From Akkermansia muciniphila (lineage in GTDB: Bacteria > Verrucomicrobiota > Verrucomicrobiia > Methylacidiphilales > CAMAQI01): a DNA stretch of 42,324 bases. Below are positions 7,557 to 16,522 of the stretch, piece after piece; the stretch's first letter is position 1; each line of letters starts with the position of its first letter. Where the stretch lies: the NCBI GenBank assembly GCA_945883905.1, contig CAMCYL010000014.1, positions 1 through 42,324 on the forward strand. Direction: 5' to 3'. Below the pieces are notes generated by a model, which saw only the letters and a list, made by a program, of their open reading frames with translations, did not search any database and was not told the DNA's origin. The position numbers and the translations under genes are program-made.

Positions 7557-8711
7557 TTAGTTCCTTTCTAAAGGCTTGCGGTGAATCCACACGCTTTGTA
7601 CCAGACCCATTGCCGACATACAAACAAGGAGGAACGATCCTCCAAAGCTGATGAACGGAAGGGGTATTCCCGTGATTGGCACGACTTTGATGGTCATGCC
7701 GATGTTAATAAAAAAGTGTGTAAAGAAGAGAGCGGCGACGCCGGCGGTGAGCACGGAACCGGTGGAATCTCGAGATTTACTTCCAACATAAAGACTGATC
7801 ATAATCAAAAAAGCAATTGCCATAATGAGGATCGCCCCGCCGACAAATCCCGTCTCCTCTCCGATGACGGCGAAAATGAAATCGGTAAAAGCAATATTAC
7901 GACCGATGAATCCTCGAACATTTTGAGTTCCTTGAAGATAGCCTTTTCCAAAAAATCCTCCGGAACCAATTGCAATCAGGGATTGATTGATCGTCCATCC
8001 GGATTTTAAAGGATCGAGTTCCGGATCGATAAAAGTTTTAATTCGATTCATCTGATAGGTTTTTAAGCCTGGAAACGGTTTTTCCATTTGAACAATTTTC
8101 GGCCCAAGAAGATTGAGGGCGACAAAGAGTAAAATTCCAGCAGCCACAAAAGGCATGATGTAGCGATTTTTAATCCCAAGAACATAGAGACTCAGAAACA
8201 TGATTGGAATGAAGACGGAGGCAGAGCCTAGATCCGGTTGTCCCATAATCAAGACGATCGGAATGAGCGTTAGTCCCATACTACAACAAAACAGAGGGAG
8301 ATCGGAGAGTCGCTCTCGCATTAAAGGAAGGAGAAGGGCCGTGAGGAGAATAAAGGCGATTTTTGCAAATTCGGCCGGTTGAATTCCAAAGCCGGCAATC
8401 ATGAACCAACTTCGTGCTCCGTTAACGATTTTTCCAAAGAACAAAACAAGCAGGAGAAGAAGGAGGGTCGCTCCAAAAATCGGAAGGGAAAATTTTACCC
8501 AAAACTGATAATCGACGAGGGCAACGATGAAAAAGAGGATAAATCCAATCGGAACCATTCGCATCTGCTTGGCGAAGGCATCACGAAATTCGGGGACTTC
8601 ACTCACATAAGTGGCACTGTAGATCGCCATGAGTCCGCCAGTCAGGAGCGCACACATCAAGAGCATGAGGATCCAGTTGATACGGCCGATTTTATGGAAG
8701 AGAGTCCACAT
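7557..8711 (-). CDS. rodA: Rod-shape SEDS glycosyltransferase RodA
   Basis: RodA polymerises lipid II into glycan strands during side-wall growth, paired with PBP2. The 384-aa protein has about ten membrane segments. Family segments are present: NGARSWFMIAGFGIQPAEFAKIA (about 97-119), GQPDLGSASVF, then FIDPELDPLKSGWTINQSLIAIGSGGFFGKG, and the C-terminal ITGIPLPFISFGGSF. It lies directly after mrdA (15-base gap), the classical pairing, which supports RodA over FtsW. Confidence 0.96.
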   Translation of the reverse strand: MWTLFHKIGRINWILMLLMCALLTGGLMAIYSATYVSEVPEFRDAFAKQMRMVPIGFILFFIVALVDYQFWVKFSLPIFGATLLLLLLVLFFGKIVNGARSWFMIAGFGIQPAEFAKIAFILLTALLLPLMRERLSDLPLFCCSMGLTLIPIVLIMGQPDLGSASVFIPIMFLSLYVLGIKNRYIMPFVAAGILLFVALNLLGPKIVQMEKPFPGLKTYQMNRIKTFIDPELDPLKSGWTINQSLIAIGSGGFFGKGYLQGTQNVRGFIGRNIAFTDFIFAVIGEETGFVGGAILIMAIAFLIMISLYVGSKSRDSTGSVLTAGVAALFFTHFFINIGMTIKVVPITGIPLPFISFGGSFLLVCMSAMGLVQSVWIHRKPLERN

Positions 8712-8726
8712 GATTTTAATTTCCGG

Positions 8727-10838
8727 TTAACGACTTCTTTGAGGAAGAATTTTTGAGGGTTTACGATCGTCATCTTCATTTGAAATTTCGGCAGGAGCAT
8801 CGCCACTATTATTTTCAGGCAATCCTTCTGTGGTCGTAGGAATGGTTCCAGTGGGGGAGGTCGCTCCCGTCGGTTGAGGGGGAATATAATCGGTGACACC
8901 CCCAAAATGTCCTTCAACGGGATTGAGATAGTTCATCGCCACAGTTTCCCCTTTTTCCATCGCAAAAAGTCGGGCGTAAATATTTTGGGCAATCGGAGCA
9001 CAGGTTCCCCCTCCAGAAGTTCCTCCCTCGACGAGGACACAGATCGCATAGCGAGGCGAGTCGTAAGGGGCAAAGGAGAGAAACCAAGTACGTTGATCGC
9101 TCACCGTTCGCCCTTGAAGTCGAGTCTTAAACTGTGCGGTTCCGGTTTTTCCTGCAATTTTATATCCTGGAACCTGAGCCTTGGTCGCTGTTCCGGACTC
9201 TACGACGGCGAGCATTCCTTGTCTCACAATATCAATATCGGCGATATCAAACTCGATTCGATTACGGATCCGAGTGGGAAAGGTCGCTTTGACCTCTCCA
9301 TCGACCCCTTGAATGCTCTTCACAAGATTTGGAAAGTAAACGGTTCCTCCGTTTGCAATTGCCGCCCCTACGACTGCCATTTGAAGGGGGGTCACCTCTA
9401 CAGCTCCTTGACCGATCGAAAAGTTTGCGGTGTAAGCGGTCGTCCATCGCTCGGCGGGATAATGTTTCTTGAGCCATTCAGGACTCCAAAGAATTCCTTT
9501 TCCTTCAGGGAGTGGGATTTCAGTCGGTTGCCCAATTCCAAAAAGAAGTGCCATTTCAACCAGTTTATCGATTCCAGTGCTGATTCCCGCAGGATAAAAG
9601 AAGGTATTCGTGGACCATTGAATCGCCTCTTTCACAGTGATCGGTCCCCGATCTCCTTTGTACCAATCTTTGAAGGAACGGTTACCGATGAACATACTGC
9701 TTGCGGTATTGATTTTCGTGGAGGGTCGAATCGCATGAGCCTTGAGTGCCGCCAGAGCGACGATCGGTTTATAAATCGATCCGGGGGCGTATTCAGAAAG
9801 AGCACGATTGATCATCGGCGCCGTCGGATTCGTGGTAAGCGACTTCCAGTTCTGAGGAGAGATTTTTGGAATAAAAACATTGGGATCAAAATTAGGGACT
9901 GAGACCATTGCAAGAATATCTCCGTTATTCGGATCGATGATAACAACCGCACCGCGTCCGACTCCACGCATTGCATCCTCGGCAATATGTTGAATACGAG
10001 CATCGATGGAGAGGGAGATCGAATTTCCAACAGAAGGAGGCTCTTCAGTTTCATCACCGGGAACAATGTAGCCTCGATAGTTGACTTGTAGAATGCGACC
10101 GCCTGCTTTTCCTTGCAGATGAGAATCCATTTTCTCCTCAACTCCTTTTTTACCGACAAATTCAAATTCAACCCCTGCATCATCCACCTGCTCAGAACTT
10201 TCGGGACGTCCAATATAACCGACAATATGGGGAGCAAAGGCCCCTAGATTATAGGTACGTATGGGTCTTGCACCGATTTCAATTCCAGGAATTCCGAGAT
10301 TACGTTCCGAGAATTGAGCTAAGGTATTGAAATCGACATCCGCTTTATAGGGATAAGGTATACGGGGTTGAGTTCGGTAATGAGCCCGGATATCATTGGC
10401 ATCGAGTTTGATTTCGATCCCGAGCGTTTTTTTCAGGGGTTCGACGCATTCCGCAACAATCTTTACGATGTCATTTTCCTCGCGTGTAATCGTTTTTCCT
10501 CGACGTTTAACCGTGATAGGAATTTTAGGGATTCGTCCACGATGCGTTCGTGAATAGTCTCGAATCAATTGATCGAGATAAAAATCAATATCAAAACTGG
10601 CCCGGTTCTCCGCAATCGCAAATCCGTTACGATCTAAGATGGCTCCCCGGGCAGGAGAGAGGCGAATGGCGACCGTCGTTTGGTTCCGGAGTTTGTCTTT
10701 ATAATTTTCGTTCTTCTGAACCGTCACGTCATAGAGACGGAAGACGAGGTACAAAGCGGCTAAGAAAAAGGCGATGATCAAGACCCATTGCCGACCTCCT
10801 TGAGGGGTTCTTTTGGCGTTGGATTTATGTTCGAGCAT
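8727..10838 (-). CDS. mrdA: Penicillin-binding protein 2 (transpeptidase)
   Basis: PBP2 cross-links peptidoglycan made by RodA. The ATG at 10838 is chosen because GGAGG lies four bases upstream; the frame stays open to 10886 without a better site. The 703-aa product has a cytoplasmic tail, one membrane helix (about 18-37), a dimerisation/pedestal region starting SPARGAILDRNG (61-72), and the transpeptidase domain. Catalytic motifs are S354-I-Y-K357, S409-T-N411 and K564-T-G566. The C-terminus is a low-complexity Pro/Thr/Gly/Asp tail after residue ~650. The start overlaps mreD by 14 bases, so expression is coupled. Confidence 0.96.
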   Translation of the reverse strand: MLEHKSNAKRTPQGGRQWVLIIAFFLAALYLVFRLYDVTVQKNENYKDKLRNQTTVAIRLSPARGAILDRNGFAIAENRASFDIDFYLDQLIRDYSRTHRGRIPKIPITVKRRGKTITREENDIVKIVAECVEPLKKTLGIEIKLDANDIRAHYRTQPRIPYPYKADVDFNTLAQFSERNLGIPGIEIGARPIRTYNLGAFAPHIVGYIGRPESSEQVDDAGVEFEFVGKKGVEEKMDSHLQGKAGGRILQVNYRGYIVPGDETEEPPSVGNSISLSIDARIQHIAEDAMRGVGRGAVVIIDPNNGDILAMVSVPNFDPNVFIPKISPQNWKSLTTNPTAPMINRALSEYAPGSIYKPIVALAALKAHAIRPSTKINTASSMFIGNRSFKDWYKGDRGPITVKEAIQWSTNTFFYPAGISTGIDKLVEMALLFGIGQPTEIPLPEGKGILWSPEWLKKHYPAERWTTAYTANFSIGQGAVEVTPLQMAVVGAAIANGGTVYFPNLVKSIQGVDGEVKATFPTRIRNRIEFDIADIDIVRQGMLAVVESGTATKAQVPGYKIAGKTGTAQFKTRLQGRTVSDQRTWFLSFAPYDSPRYAICVLVEGGTSGGGTCAPIAQNIYARLFAMEKGETVAMNYLNPVEGHFGGVTDYIPPQPTGATSPTGTIPTTTEGLPENNSGDAPAEISNEDDDRKPSKILPQRSR

Positions 10839-11355
10839 ATTCCTCCGTAAATTGACGAGGTTCGTACCATCCCCAAAGAATTGCAAAACGAGTAATCATC
10901 GGGAAAAGGAGAATACTTAAGAGAGCATTAAAGAAGGAGGGAAAGAGCATTCGATACCACAGCGAAGAGGGCCACATCCAACGTTGGAGCTGGATTGAGT
11001 ATAAGAGATAGTCGGTGATTTGATAAAAATAAGTTCCTGCAATCACGAGCAAAATTCGAGTATCCCACCGTTCGGCATCTAAGGTTCGTCGTTGAGTCAG
11101 CATGAGGAGTGCGGTTAAGGTGAGGGAGATAACGCTGAGGCCCATTTTTTGGGGGGAGAGCAGATCGAGGGTGACTCCGATTCCGCACGTGACGAGGAAG
11201 ACCCAGTGGGAGCGGAGGACTAAACAACTATAGATCACTGCGAGAACAGGGAGATGGGGTTCCATTTCAAAAAAAATCGCCCAGCTTGGGAAAAACATTT
11301 GAGCAATCGTCCCGATCACTCCGAGGGCGATAACGTAAAGAGACATTGCGATCAT
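10825..11355 (-). CDS. mreD: Rod-shape protein MreD
   Basis: The product is a 176-aa membrane protein with about five or six hydrophobic segments and little else conserved, typical of MreD. The start at 11355 is placed one base after the stop of the second mreC gene, with GGGAGC just upstream. A longer open frame to 11442 would overlap mreC deeply and is unlikely. MreD bridges MreC and PBP2/RodA in the inner membrane. The identification rests on hydrophobicity and its position between mreC and mrdA. Confidence 0.85.
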   Translation of the reverse strand: MIAMSLYVIALGVIGTIAQMFFPSWAIFFEMEPHLPVLAVIYSCLVLRSHWVFLVTCGIGVTLDLLSPQKMGLSVISLTLTALLMLTQRRTLDAERWDTRILLVIAGTYFYQITDYLLYSIQLQRWMWPSSLWYRMLFPSFFNALLSILLFPMITRFAILWGWYEPRQFTEEYART

Positions 11356-11356
11356 T

Positions 11357-12160
11357 TTATTTAGCTCCCATGACAATAAAAAGTTCTTCGAGTTGAGTGA
11401 GATCGATCGCCGGATCGATCCAAAGCTCTTGATAAAGTCCAAAATTACTTTGTGACGCCAGCGGTTTAATCAGAGCGACTGTTCCTAAGAAAAGTCCGGG
11501 GGGAAATACCCCTCCCGCTCCACTTGTAAAAACGCGCTCTCCAATTCCGAGTTCGACGCCTCGAGGGATATAAGTCATTTTAGATTGCGGTTGAGATTTC
11601 GTTCGAGATCCCCCTCCGATCACGATTCCATGTTCACGGGTTGTTTCGAGAGTTGCTGCAATTTTACAGTTGGGATTGACCATGAGAATGACCTCCGTTG
11701 TTTTGGCATAGACCTCCCCTGTTTTTCCGACCACGCCTCTTGGGGAAACGACGGGAAGATCTTTTGTCATTCCGATATCATCTTCCCATCCGATATTCAC
11801 TTGTAGAGAGCTCCACCAACTTTCCTGTTTACGACCAATGACTTTACAGGCCTGAAGCTTATAAGGAGAGGCATTCTTGAAGTTCAGCATTTCCTCTAAT
11901 CGAGCATTTTCTCCCGTTAAATTTCGATAGTAGATGTTTTCGGTCGCAATTCGAGTATTCTCTCGACGGAGACGAATCACCTCGCGTTGAAGGGTTTTTA
12001 ACGTTTCAAGTTCATTATCGACGTTACTAATTAAAGTCGTGGTACGATCCCCGATTGTTTTCACATAAGCCCAATGAAGATAATAACCGAGAACCAACGC
12101 CGCAAACGGAGAGATGACCATCAGAAAGACTTGAATGGAGGAGGCTTGCCCGCGTCTCAT
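11357..12160 (-). CDS. mreC: MreC paralogue 2
   Basis: The 267-aa product has one N-terminal membrane helix (about 10-32), a coiled coil (about 40-95) and a periplasmic beta domain. Family marks are VISPRGVVGKTGEV, the EVILMVNPNCKIAATLE segment and the closing IDPAIDLTQLEELFIVMG. MreC forms periplasmic filaments that activate PBP2/RodA. This is the second of two adjacent MreC genes. It starts with ATG overlapping the previous stop (ATGA) and ends just before mreD. The two copies share the same layout and many motifs but differ over most residues, so the duplication is old. Confidence 0.92.
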   Translation of the reverse strand: MRRGQASSIQVFLMVISPFAALVLGYYLHWAYVKTIGDRTTTLISNVDNELETLKTLQREVIRLRRENTRIATENIYYRNLTGENARLEEMLNFKNASPYKLQACKVIGRKQESWWSSLQVNIGWEDDIGMTKDLPVVSPRGVVGKTGEVYAKTTEVILMVNPNCKIAATLETTREHGIVIGGGSRTKSQPQSKMTYIPRGVELGIGERVFTSGAGGVFPPGLFLGTVALIKPLASQSNFGLYQELWIDPAIDLTQLEELFIVMGAK

Positions 12161-12987
12161 AGCTCATCCACAATGATAAAAAGTTCAGTGAGCTGAGTGA
12201 GATTAAAGGCCGGCTCCACGGTAATCTCTAAATAGGAATCTTTAATAGAGGGTCGAGCATCAATCACTTTTCCAACCAAAAGACCCGGAGGAAAAATTCC
12301 ATCAAGACCATTGGTAAAAATATTTTCGCCGATTTTTACAGGAGTTTCTTTGGGAATATATCGCATTCGTGTTTGAGGGGTTCCTTCACGAACGGAGCCC
12401 TCTCCTTGAATAATTCCCTGTTCACGACACTCTTCAAGCTGAGCGGCAAATTGACAGTTTTCGTTCAGAATTAAAATCACTTCACTCATTTTTTCTGAAA
12501 CGACCCCCGTGATTCCCACAACCCCATAAGGACTAATCACCGGAAGCCCTTGACGAAAAATCGCCTTTTCGAGGGAGTGGTGGTCTTGTGTTCCCCGATT
12601 CACATAAACACTATTCCACCAACTTGCGGGATCGCGACCGATGACGTGACAGCCGAGAAGGTGAAATTGAGGGGCTCCCCGAAAGGAAAGTTTTTTTCGC
12701 AAATCGAGATTTTCTTTCGCCATGAGAAGCATTTTCTCTCGCTCCGTTGAAAGGATTTGATTTTCATCGATGAGCTTATCGAAAGCGGCTTGAGCGGAGG
12801 CGGGGGTCTGTAAGCTGACATCGACGTTTTCGGAGAGGGCAATCAATCGATCGACGGCAAAGAAAACCGGCGAAAGCGTTTGGAGCATCAGGGAGCGAAA
12901 GCGAAGATGCTCTTCACTTGATCGAGTTAAGCAATAGCCAATAAAAATAGCGATTACTGCAAATATTAAAAAATTTTTAAACCTCAT
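12157..12987 (-). CDS. mreC: MreC paralogue 1
   Basis: This protein is about 276 aa from the ATG at 12987; a TTG at 13017 would add ten residues. It has an N-terminal helix (FLIFAVIAIFIGYCL), a coiled coil (about 60-100) and the two-part beta domain: WWNSVYVNRG, VISPYGVVGITGVV, EVILILNENCQFAAQLEE, FPPGLLVGKV, and the ending VEPAFNLTQLTELFIIVDE. Each block has a counterpart in the next gene. It directly follows mreB and overlaps paralogue 2 by four bases. It may supply a specialised MreC partner, but that is an inference. Confidence 0.92.
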   Translation of the reverse strand: MRFKNFLIFAVIAIFIGYCLTRSSEEHLRFRSLMLQTLSPVFFAVDRLIALSENVDVSLQTPASAQAAFDKLIDENQILSTEREKMLLMAKENLDLRKKLSFRGAPQFHLLGCHVIGRDPASWWNSVYVNRGTQDHHSLEKAIFRQGLPVISPYGVVGITGVVSEKMSEVILILNENCQFAAQLEECREQGIIQGEGSVREGTPQTRMRYIPKETPVKIGENIFTNGLDGIFPPGLLVGKVIDARPSIKDSYLEITVEPAFNLTQLTELFIIVDEL

Positions 12988-13040
12988 GCGACCCACTTCA
13001 TACCGCGATCGAATCAACGATTACGGTTTTTGGTCGCAGG

Positions 13041-14072
13041 CTACGTCATGCGTTCGGCTTCGGCAATTTTGCGAAGGTATTTAAATTCTTGCAAAACTTT
13101 TCCGGTACCTTCGGCGACGGCACTCAACGGATCCTCTGCCACATGGACAGGGAGACCTGTTTCTTCCGCCAAGAGGCGATCCAACCCTCGGAGTAGTGCT
13201 CCTCCTCCTGCGAGAACGATCCCACGCTCGACTAGGTCGGCGGAGAGTTCCGGAGGGCAGCGCTCCAAGGTGATGCGAACGGATTCCACAATGACGGAAA
13301 TCGGTTCGAGCATCGCCTCACGTACTTCCTGCGATGTCACTGTCAAAGTCTTTGGGAGACCGGCCACGAGATCACGTCCCTTGACCTCCATGCTGGACTC
13401 TTTTTCCATTGGATAAGCGGAGCCGATTTTGATTTTAATCTCTTCGGCGGTTCGCTCCCCAATCATTAAATTATAGGCACGACGCATGTAGTTGGCGATG
13501 CTCTCATCGAGCTCATCTCCTGCCACGCGGACACTGCGACTAAAAACAATTCCAGCGAGAGAGATAATAGCGACTTCAGTGGTTCCTCCACCGATATCAA
13601 CAATCATATTTCCAGCCGCTTCTTGAACTGGGAGACCAACTCCAATAGCCGCGGCCATCGGCTCTTCAATTAAATGGACCTCACGCGCTCCCGCATGTTG
13701 TGCGGAATCTTTCACAGCTCGTTTTTCGACTTCGGTGATTCCAGAGGGAACAGCGATGACGATACGAGGGGGGCGAAATTTGTTTTTGCGAGCCACTTTT
13801 TGAATGAAGGCCTTGAGCATTGCTTCCGTAATTTCAAAATCAGCAATGACCCCATCCTTCATCGGACGAACCGCAATAATATTTCCTGGAGTACGCCCGA
13901 GCATTCGCTTCGCTTCATCCCCCACCGCAAGAACCTTTTTAGTTCCCTGCTGAATCGCAACCACCGAGGGCTCCCGGAGGACAATGCCGCGGTCTTTAAC
14001 GTAGATCAATGTATTGGCAGTACCGAGGTCAATGCCGATATCGTTCGTGAAGAAATTCGAGAAAAAACTCAT
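13041..14072 (-). CDS. mreB: Rod-shape actin homologue MreB
   Basis: MreB is the membrane-associated, actin-like ATPase that guides the elongation machinery. The 343-aa product has an amphipathic N-terminus (MSFFSNFF), the phosphate-1 loop [11 protein letters not shown] (about 11-21), phosphate-2 [12 protein letters not shown], the segment [16 protein letters not shown], and the adenosine motif [12 protein letters not shown]. It heads the morphogenesis cluster. The leader between it and repeat copy A is about 140 bases and probably carries the cluster promoter, although I could not identify clear -35/-10 boxes. Confidence 0.97.
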   Translation of the reverse strand: MSFFSNFFTNDIGIDLGTANTLIYVKDRGIVLREPSVVAIQQGTKKVLAVGDEAKRMLGRTPGNIIAVRPMKDGVIADFEITEAMLKAFIQKVARKNKFRPPRIVIAVPSGITEVEKRAVKDSAQHAGAREVHLIEEPMAAAIGVGLPVQEAAGNMIVDIGGGTTEVAIISLAGIVFSRSVRVAGDELDESIANYMRRAYNLMIGERTAEEIKIKIGSAYPMEKESSMEVKGRDLVAGLPKTLTVTSQEVREAMLEPISVIVESVRITLERCPPELSADLVERGIVLAGGGALLRGLDRLLAEETGLPVHVAEDPLSAVAEGTGKVLQEFKYLRKIAEAERMT

Positions 14073-14210
14073 ATAAGTGCTTTAAAGTTATTGCTTTGTA
14101 GAGTTGAAAGGTGTTGTCGTCAAGGGGTTTCCGATTTTCTTTGCTGTTTTTAGGAAAAAAAGCGATCCAGAGGCTCATAATACGACGAATGTAGTCGCCC
14201 CCAATTGCTC

Positions 14211-14807
14211 AAGAGGAGGAGGGATTAAAATTCGAAAGCAGTTCTCACGCACTCCCATCGCAAAGCGAAAATCCAAAAGGGAAAGAAGTTGGAGAGCCGA
14301 GGGTAGGCAACCAGGAACGGGGGTGAGCAGGGGTTCCGTTAACGCCGCCTCCTCCTTCGTCCAAGCACTTCGGCGAGACAAGCCGCCGCCACGTTAGAGA
14401 GGGAGAGGATCGTGAGCTCTTTCCTATCGGCGCCTCCTTTGTCGACTACCGCCTCCCGAGAATCTCTCCCGTTTCTTTGAAAAAAGGATTTTCAAAAAAC
14501 GATCGAGCTTCTCTGGAGGGGATCGGTTTTCACCTCTCCTCGGAAAAAGCTCACGATCCTCTCAGCGGGAAATTCTTGTATTGTTTTTGTATGAAGGGAG
14601 GGGAAGTTCTGACCCCAAGAGCGTAAGCGATAGTTCCCTATTTTTAAAAAGGGATCGAAAGCTCGTTTTCGAGAACTTTTTAAAAATAGGGAGGAGGCTC
14701 GAAAGAGCCGTGGTCAGAACGAGGGGGGGAGTAGGGATTTAACGTCGCGTCGTGGCGTCGTTGCGTGAGGCAATGTATTTAAGGATTTTCTATTGTGACA
14801 CTAGTGT
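14211..14807 (+). mobile_element. R1 fold-back repeat, copy A (left end eroded)
   Basis: This non-coding copy, nearly 600 bp, belongs to a family also found at 27453, 32786 and 41762. In order it has an arm with GCAGTTCTCACGCACTCC, a long-variant segment shared with copy E (about 14250-14390), then hairpin 1. The arms of hairpin 1 are GAGAGGATCGTGAGCTC at 14403 and its near-perfect complement ending at 14563. Hairpin 2 has outer arms GTTCTGACC at 14606 and GGTCAGAAC at 14712, with a perfect 16-bp inner stem at 14636-14651/14676-14691. The right arm (TTGCGTGAGGCAATG) and the right end CACTAGTGT follow. The left terminal repeat seen in the other copies is missing. Bases 14073-14210 upstream show no other feature beyond the mreB leader. 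Confidence 0.75.
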
Positions 14808-14839
14808 TTTTTAAGTTTTATAATCGACGTTTTTATTTT

Positions 14840-16366
14840 TCAGGAGGAGGGTCGATCGCGAATGTGTTGTGCATAAATTTCTGAGATGTTTTCTCCGAGG
14901 CTATTCGTCGGATTCCGTTGCCGTTTCGGATCGTCGTAGTCGATGGAATAGAGTCCAAATCGCGGGGTATAGGTTCCCCATTCATAATTATCAAAAAGGG
15001 ACCAGTAACAATATCCCATTAAAGGAATTCCCTCTGATTTGATCTGCTCCACGACTCGAAGATGTTCTGTTAAAAATTCGCTTCGCCGGAGTCCATCGCG
15101 ACGTTGGAGGTCTTTCGATTGGGGATCGAGTCGATAGGCCATTCCGTTTTCTGCAATCAACTGAGGAAAAGGATGTTGTGCGAGCCATCGACTATAAAAA
15201 AGCATTCCTTCTGGAATGGCTCTCCATTCCCACCATTTACTCGTCATCGACTCCATCAGCAGATCTCGCCAAGTTCGTTTGCGGGGCTCAAGGTCTTGGC
15301 TGTAGGGAAGTCGAAAAATATGGGCGCTGAAGGGATCGTAGTAATCGTAAGCAAGAAAATCGAGCAGGGGACGATGATGTCGTAGGAGGAGGTCAATTAA
15401 GGAGTCGAAGGCAGGATGAAACATGAGTCGCTCTCCAAAAGGATAGTGAAAGGTTTTTAAGGCACGATCGAGTATTTTTCGAACTCCCCGATGGATTTCC
15501 ATCGGAGACTCTCGTAAGGCATGATCAAATTTATCGGCCCGTTTTTTGAGTTTTCGAAATAATTTCAACCGTGTTTTATGTTTTGCTCCATAAATAAAAA
15601 ACTCCTGCCATGCTTGGTCTCCCCAGTAGAGATCGCTGCAATAGTTGTTAAAGCTGACCATCGGGCGGGGGCAGGAGTGTTGAGCATAGATCTCATGAAT
15701 CAGAAGATAGGCGCGGGAATGGGCCTCAAGAAGGTGAGCCAGACAGGTGGCTGTTGGACCAAATCCGCGCTCATCCCCACTCGGAAAAAAGAGCCAAGCA
15801 TAATGATTAAAGGCCAGCATGTTGGGCTCATTAATCGTAATATAAATTTTTGGCGGTTCAGCTTGATGTTGTGAGAAGTATTCAATGATAAAATGGATTA
15901 CTTTTTCAACATAGTGATCAAAGAGAGGAAAGATCTCTCGACTCAACCAAGGATCTAACCCCAGCCATGCCGGATGAACAAAATGATGGAGGGTAATAAT
16001 GGGCTCTAGTCCGAGCTGTCGGCATTTGAGTAAAATGGCTCCGTACCGTTCAAGCGCCTGTTCATCGAATTTCGGCGAATGAATCGGATTGGGGTGAAGC
16101 TCCGGAGGTCTTGTGAGACAGGGCTGAACGCGGCTCCATTCAATCCCAAGTCGAAAGGCATTTAAGCCTAATCCTGCGGCTCGCTCGAGATCCTCTTCTG
16201 CTTTGTTCCAAAAATCGACTGAGGCGCCCGTTCGGGCAACGACCCCTGATTCTTCCGCCCAGGTCCAATTATTTTGGGGGTGGTTGGGGGTATTGAATCC
16301 CCCTTCCGATTGATATCCAGAGGTGGCGGCTCCCCAGAGAAAAGAATAAGGAGGAGTTGAATTCAT
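14840..16366 (-). CDS. Glycoside hydrolase family 1 (beta-glucosidase type)
   Basis: GH1 enzymes remove beta-linked glucose, galactose or related sugars by a retaining mechanism. The product is 508 aa from the ATG at 16366. A GTG at 16435 would add 23 residues, but the family normally begins close to FLWGAATSGYQSEGG, at residues 9-23 here. The acid/base is E180 in TINEPN and the nucleophile is E406 in IAENGMAY. The C-terminal GYCYWSLFDNYEWGTYTPRFGL is typical. There is no signal peptide, so the enzyme is cytoplasmic. No sugar transporter is adjacent, so the substrate is unknown. It is divergent from the glycosyltransferase-PHP gene. Confidence 0.93.
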   Translation of the reverse strand: MNSTPPYSFLWGAATSGYQSEGGFNTPNHPQNNWTWAEESGVVARTGASVDFWNKAEEDLERAAGLGLNAFRLGIEWSRVQPCLTRPPELHPNPIHSPKFDEQALERYGAILLKCRQLGLEPIITLHHFVHPAWLGLDPWLSREIFPLFDHYVEKVIHFIIEYFSQHQAEPPKIYITINEPNMLAFNHYAWLFFPSGDERGFGPTATCLAHLLEAHSRAYLLIHEIYAQHSCPRPMVSFNNYCSDLYWGDQAWQEFFIYGAKHKTRLKLFRKLKKRADKFDHALRESPMEIHRGVRKILDRALKTFHYPFGERLMFHPAFDSLIDLLLRHHRPLLDFLAYDYYDPFSAHIFRLPYSQDLEPRKRTWRDLLMESMTSKWWEWRAIPEGMLFYSRWLAQHPFPQLIAENGMAYRLDPQSKDLQRRDGLRRSEFLTEHLRVVEQIKSEGIPLMGYCYWSLFDNYEWGTYTPRFGLYSIDYDDPKRQRNPTNSLGENISEIYAQHIRDRPSS

Positions 16367-16522
16367 AAACTGAGCGCAATCTGCAAACTTTTTGATAAAA
16401 ATCCATCGCGAATCCTTGTTCCGTTGTTTTGACACTTAATTGTTACCTATTTGTCACTGTATTCCTCTTGAATCGAAGGGCTTAAATGAATGATGATGCC
16501 GTTAGCTTTACAAAAGGAGTTG

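Noticed and set aside
7581-8009. 142-codon open frame opposite rodA
   Set aside because: RodA motifs occupy the minus strand here; the plus product is low-complexity and charged, as expected of the complement of membrane helices.
8874-9902. 342-codon open frame opposite mrdA
   Set aside because: It is a shadow of PBP2, whose catalytic motifs are all in the minus-strand frame; the plus-strand translation has no recognisable domain.
14104-14397. Open frames inside repeat copy A (both strands)
   Set aside because: They lie within R1 arms shared by other copies, have no family resemblance and no ribosome binding site, and the frame is not kept in copies B and C.
14403-14720. Structured regulatory RNA or OMEGA/IscB-type guide RNA in R1
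   Set aside because: No associated nuclease gene is present, arm differences are uncompensated, and the whole unit has transposon-like inverted ends.
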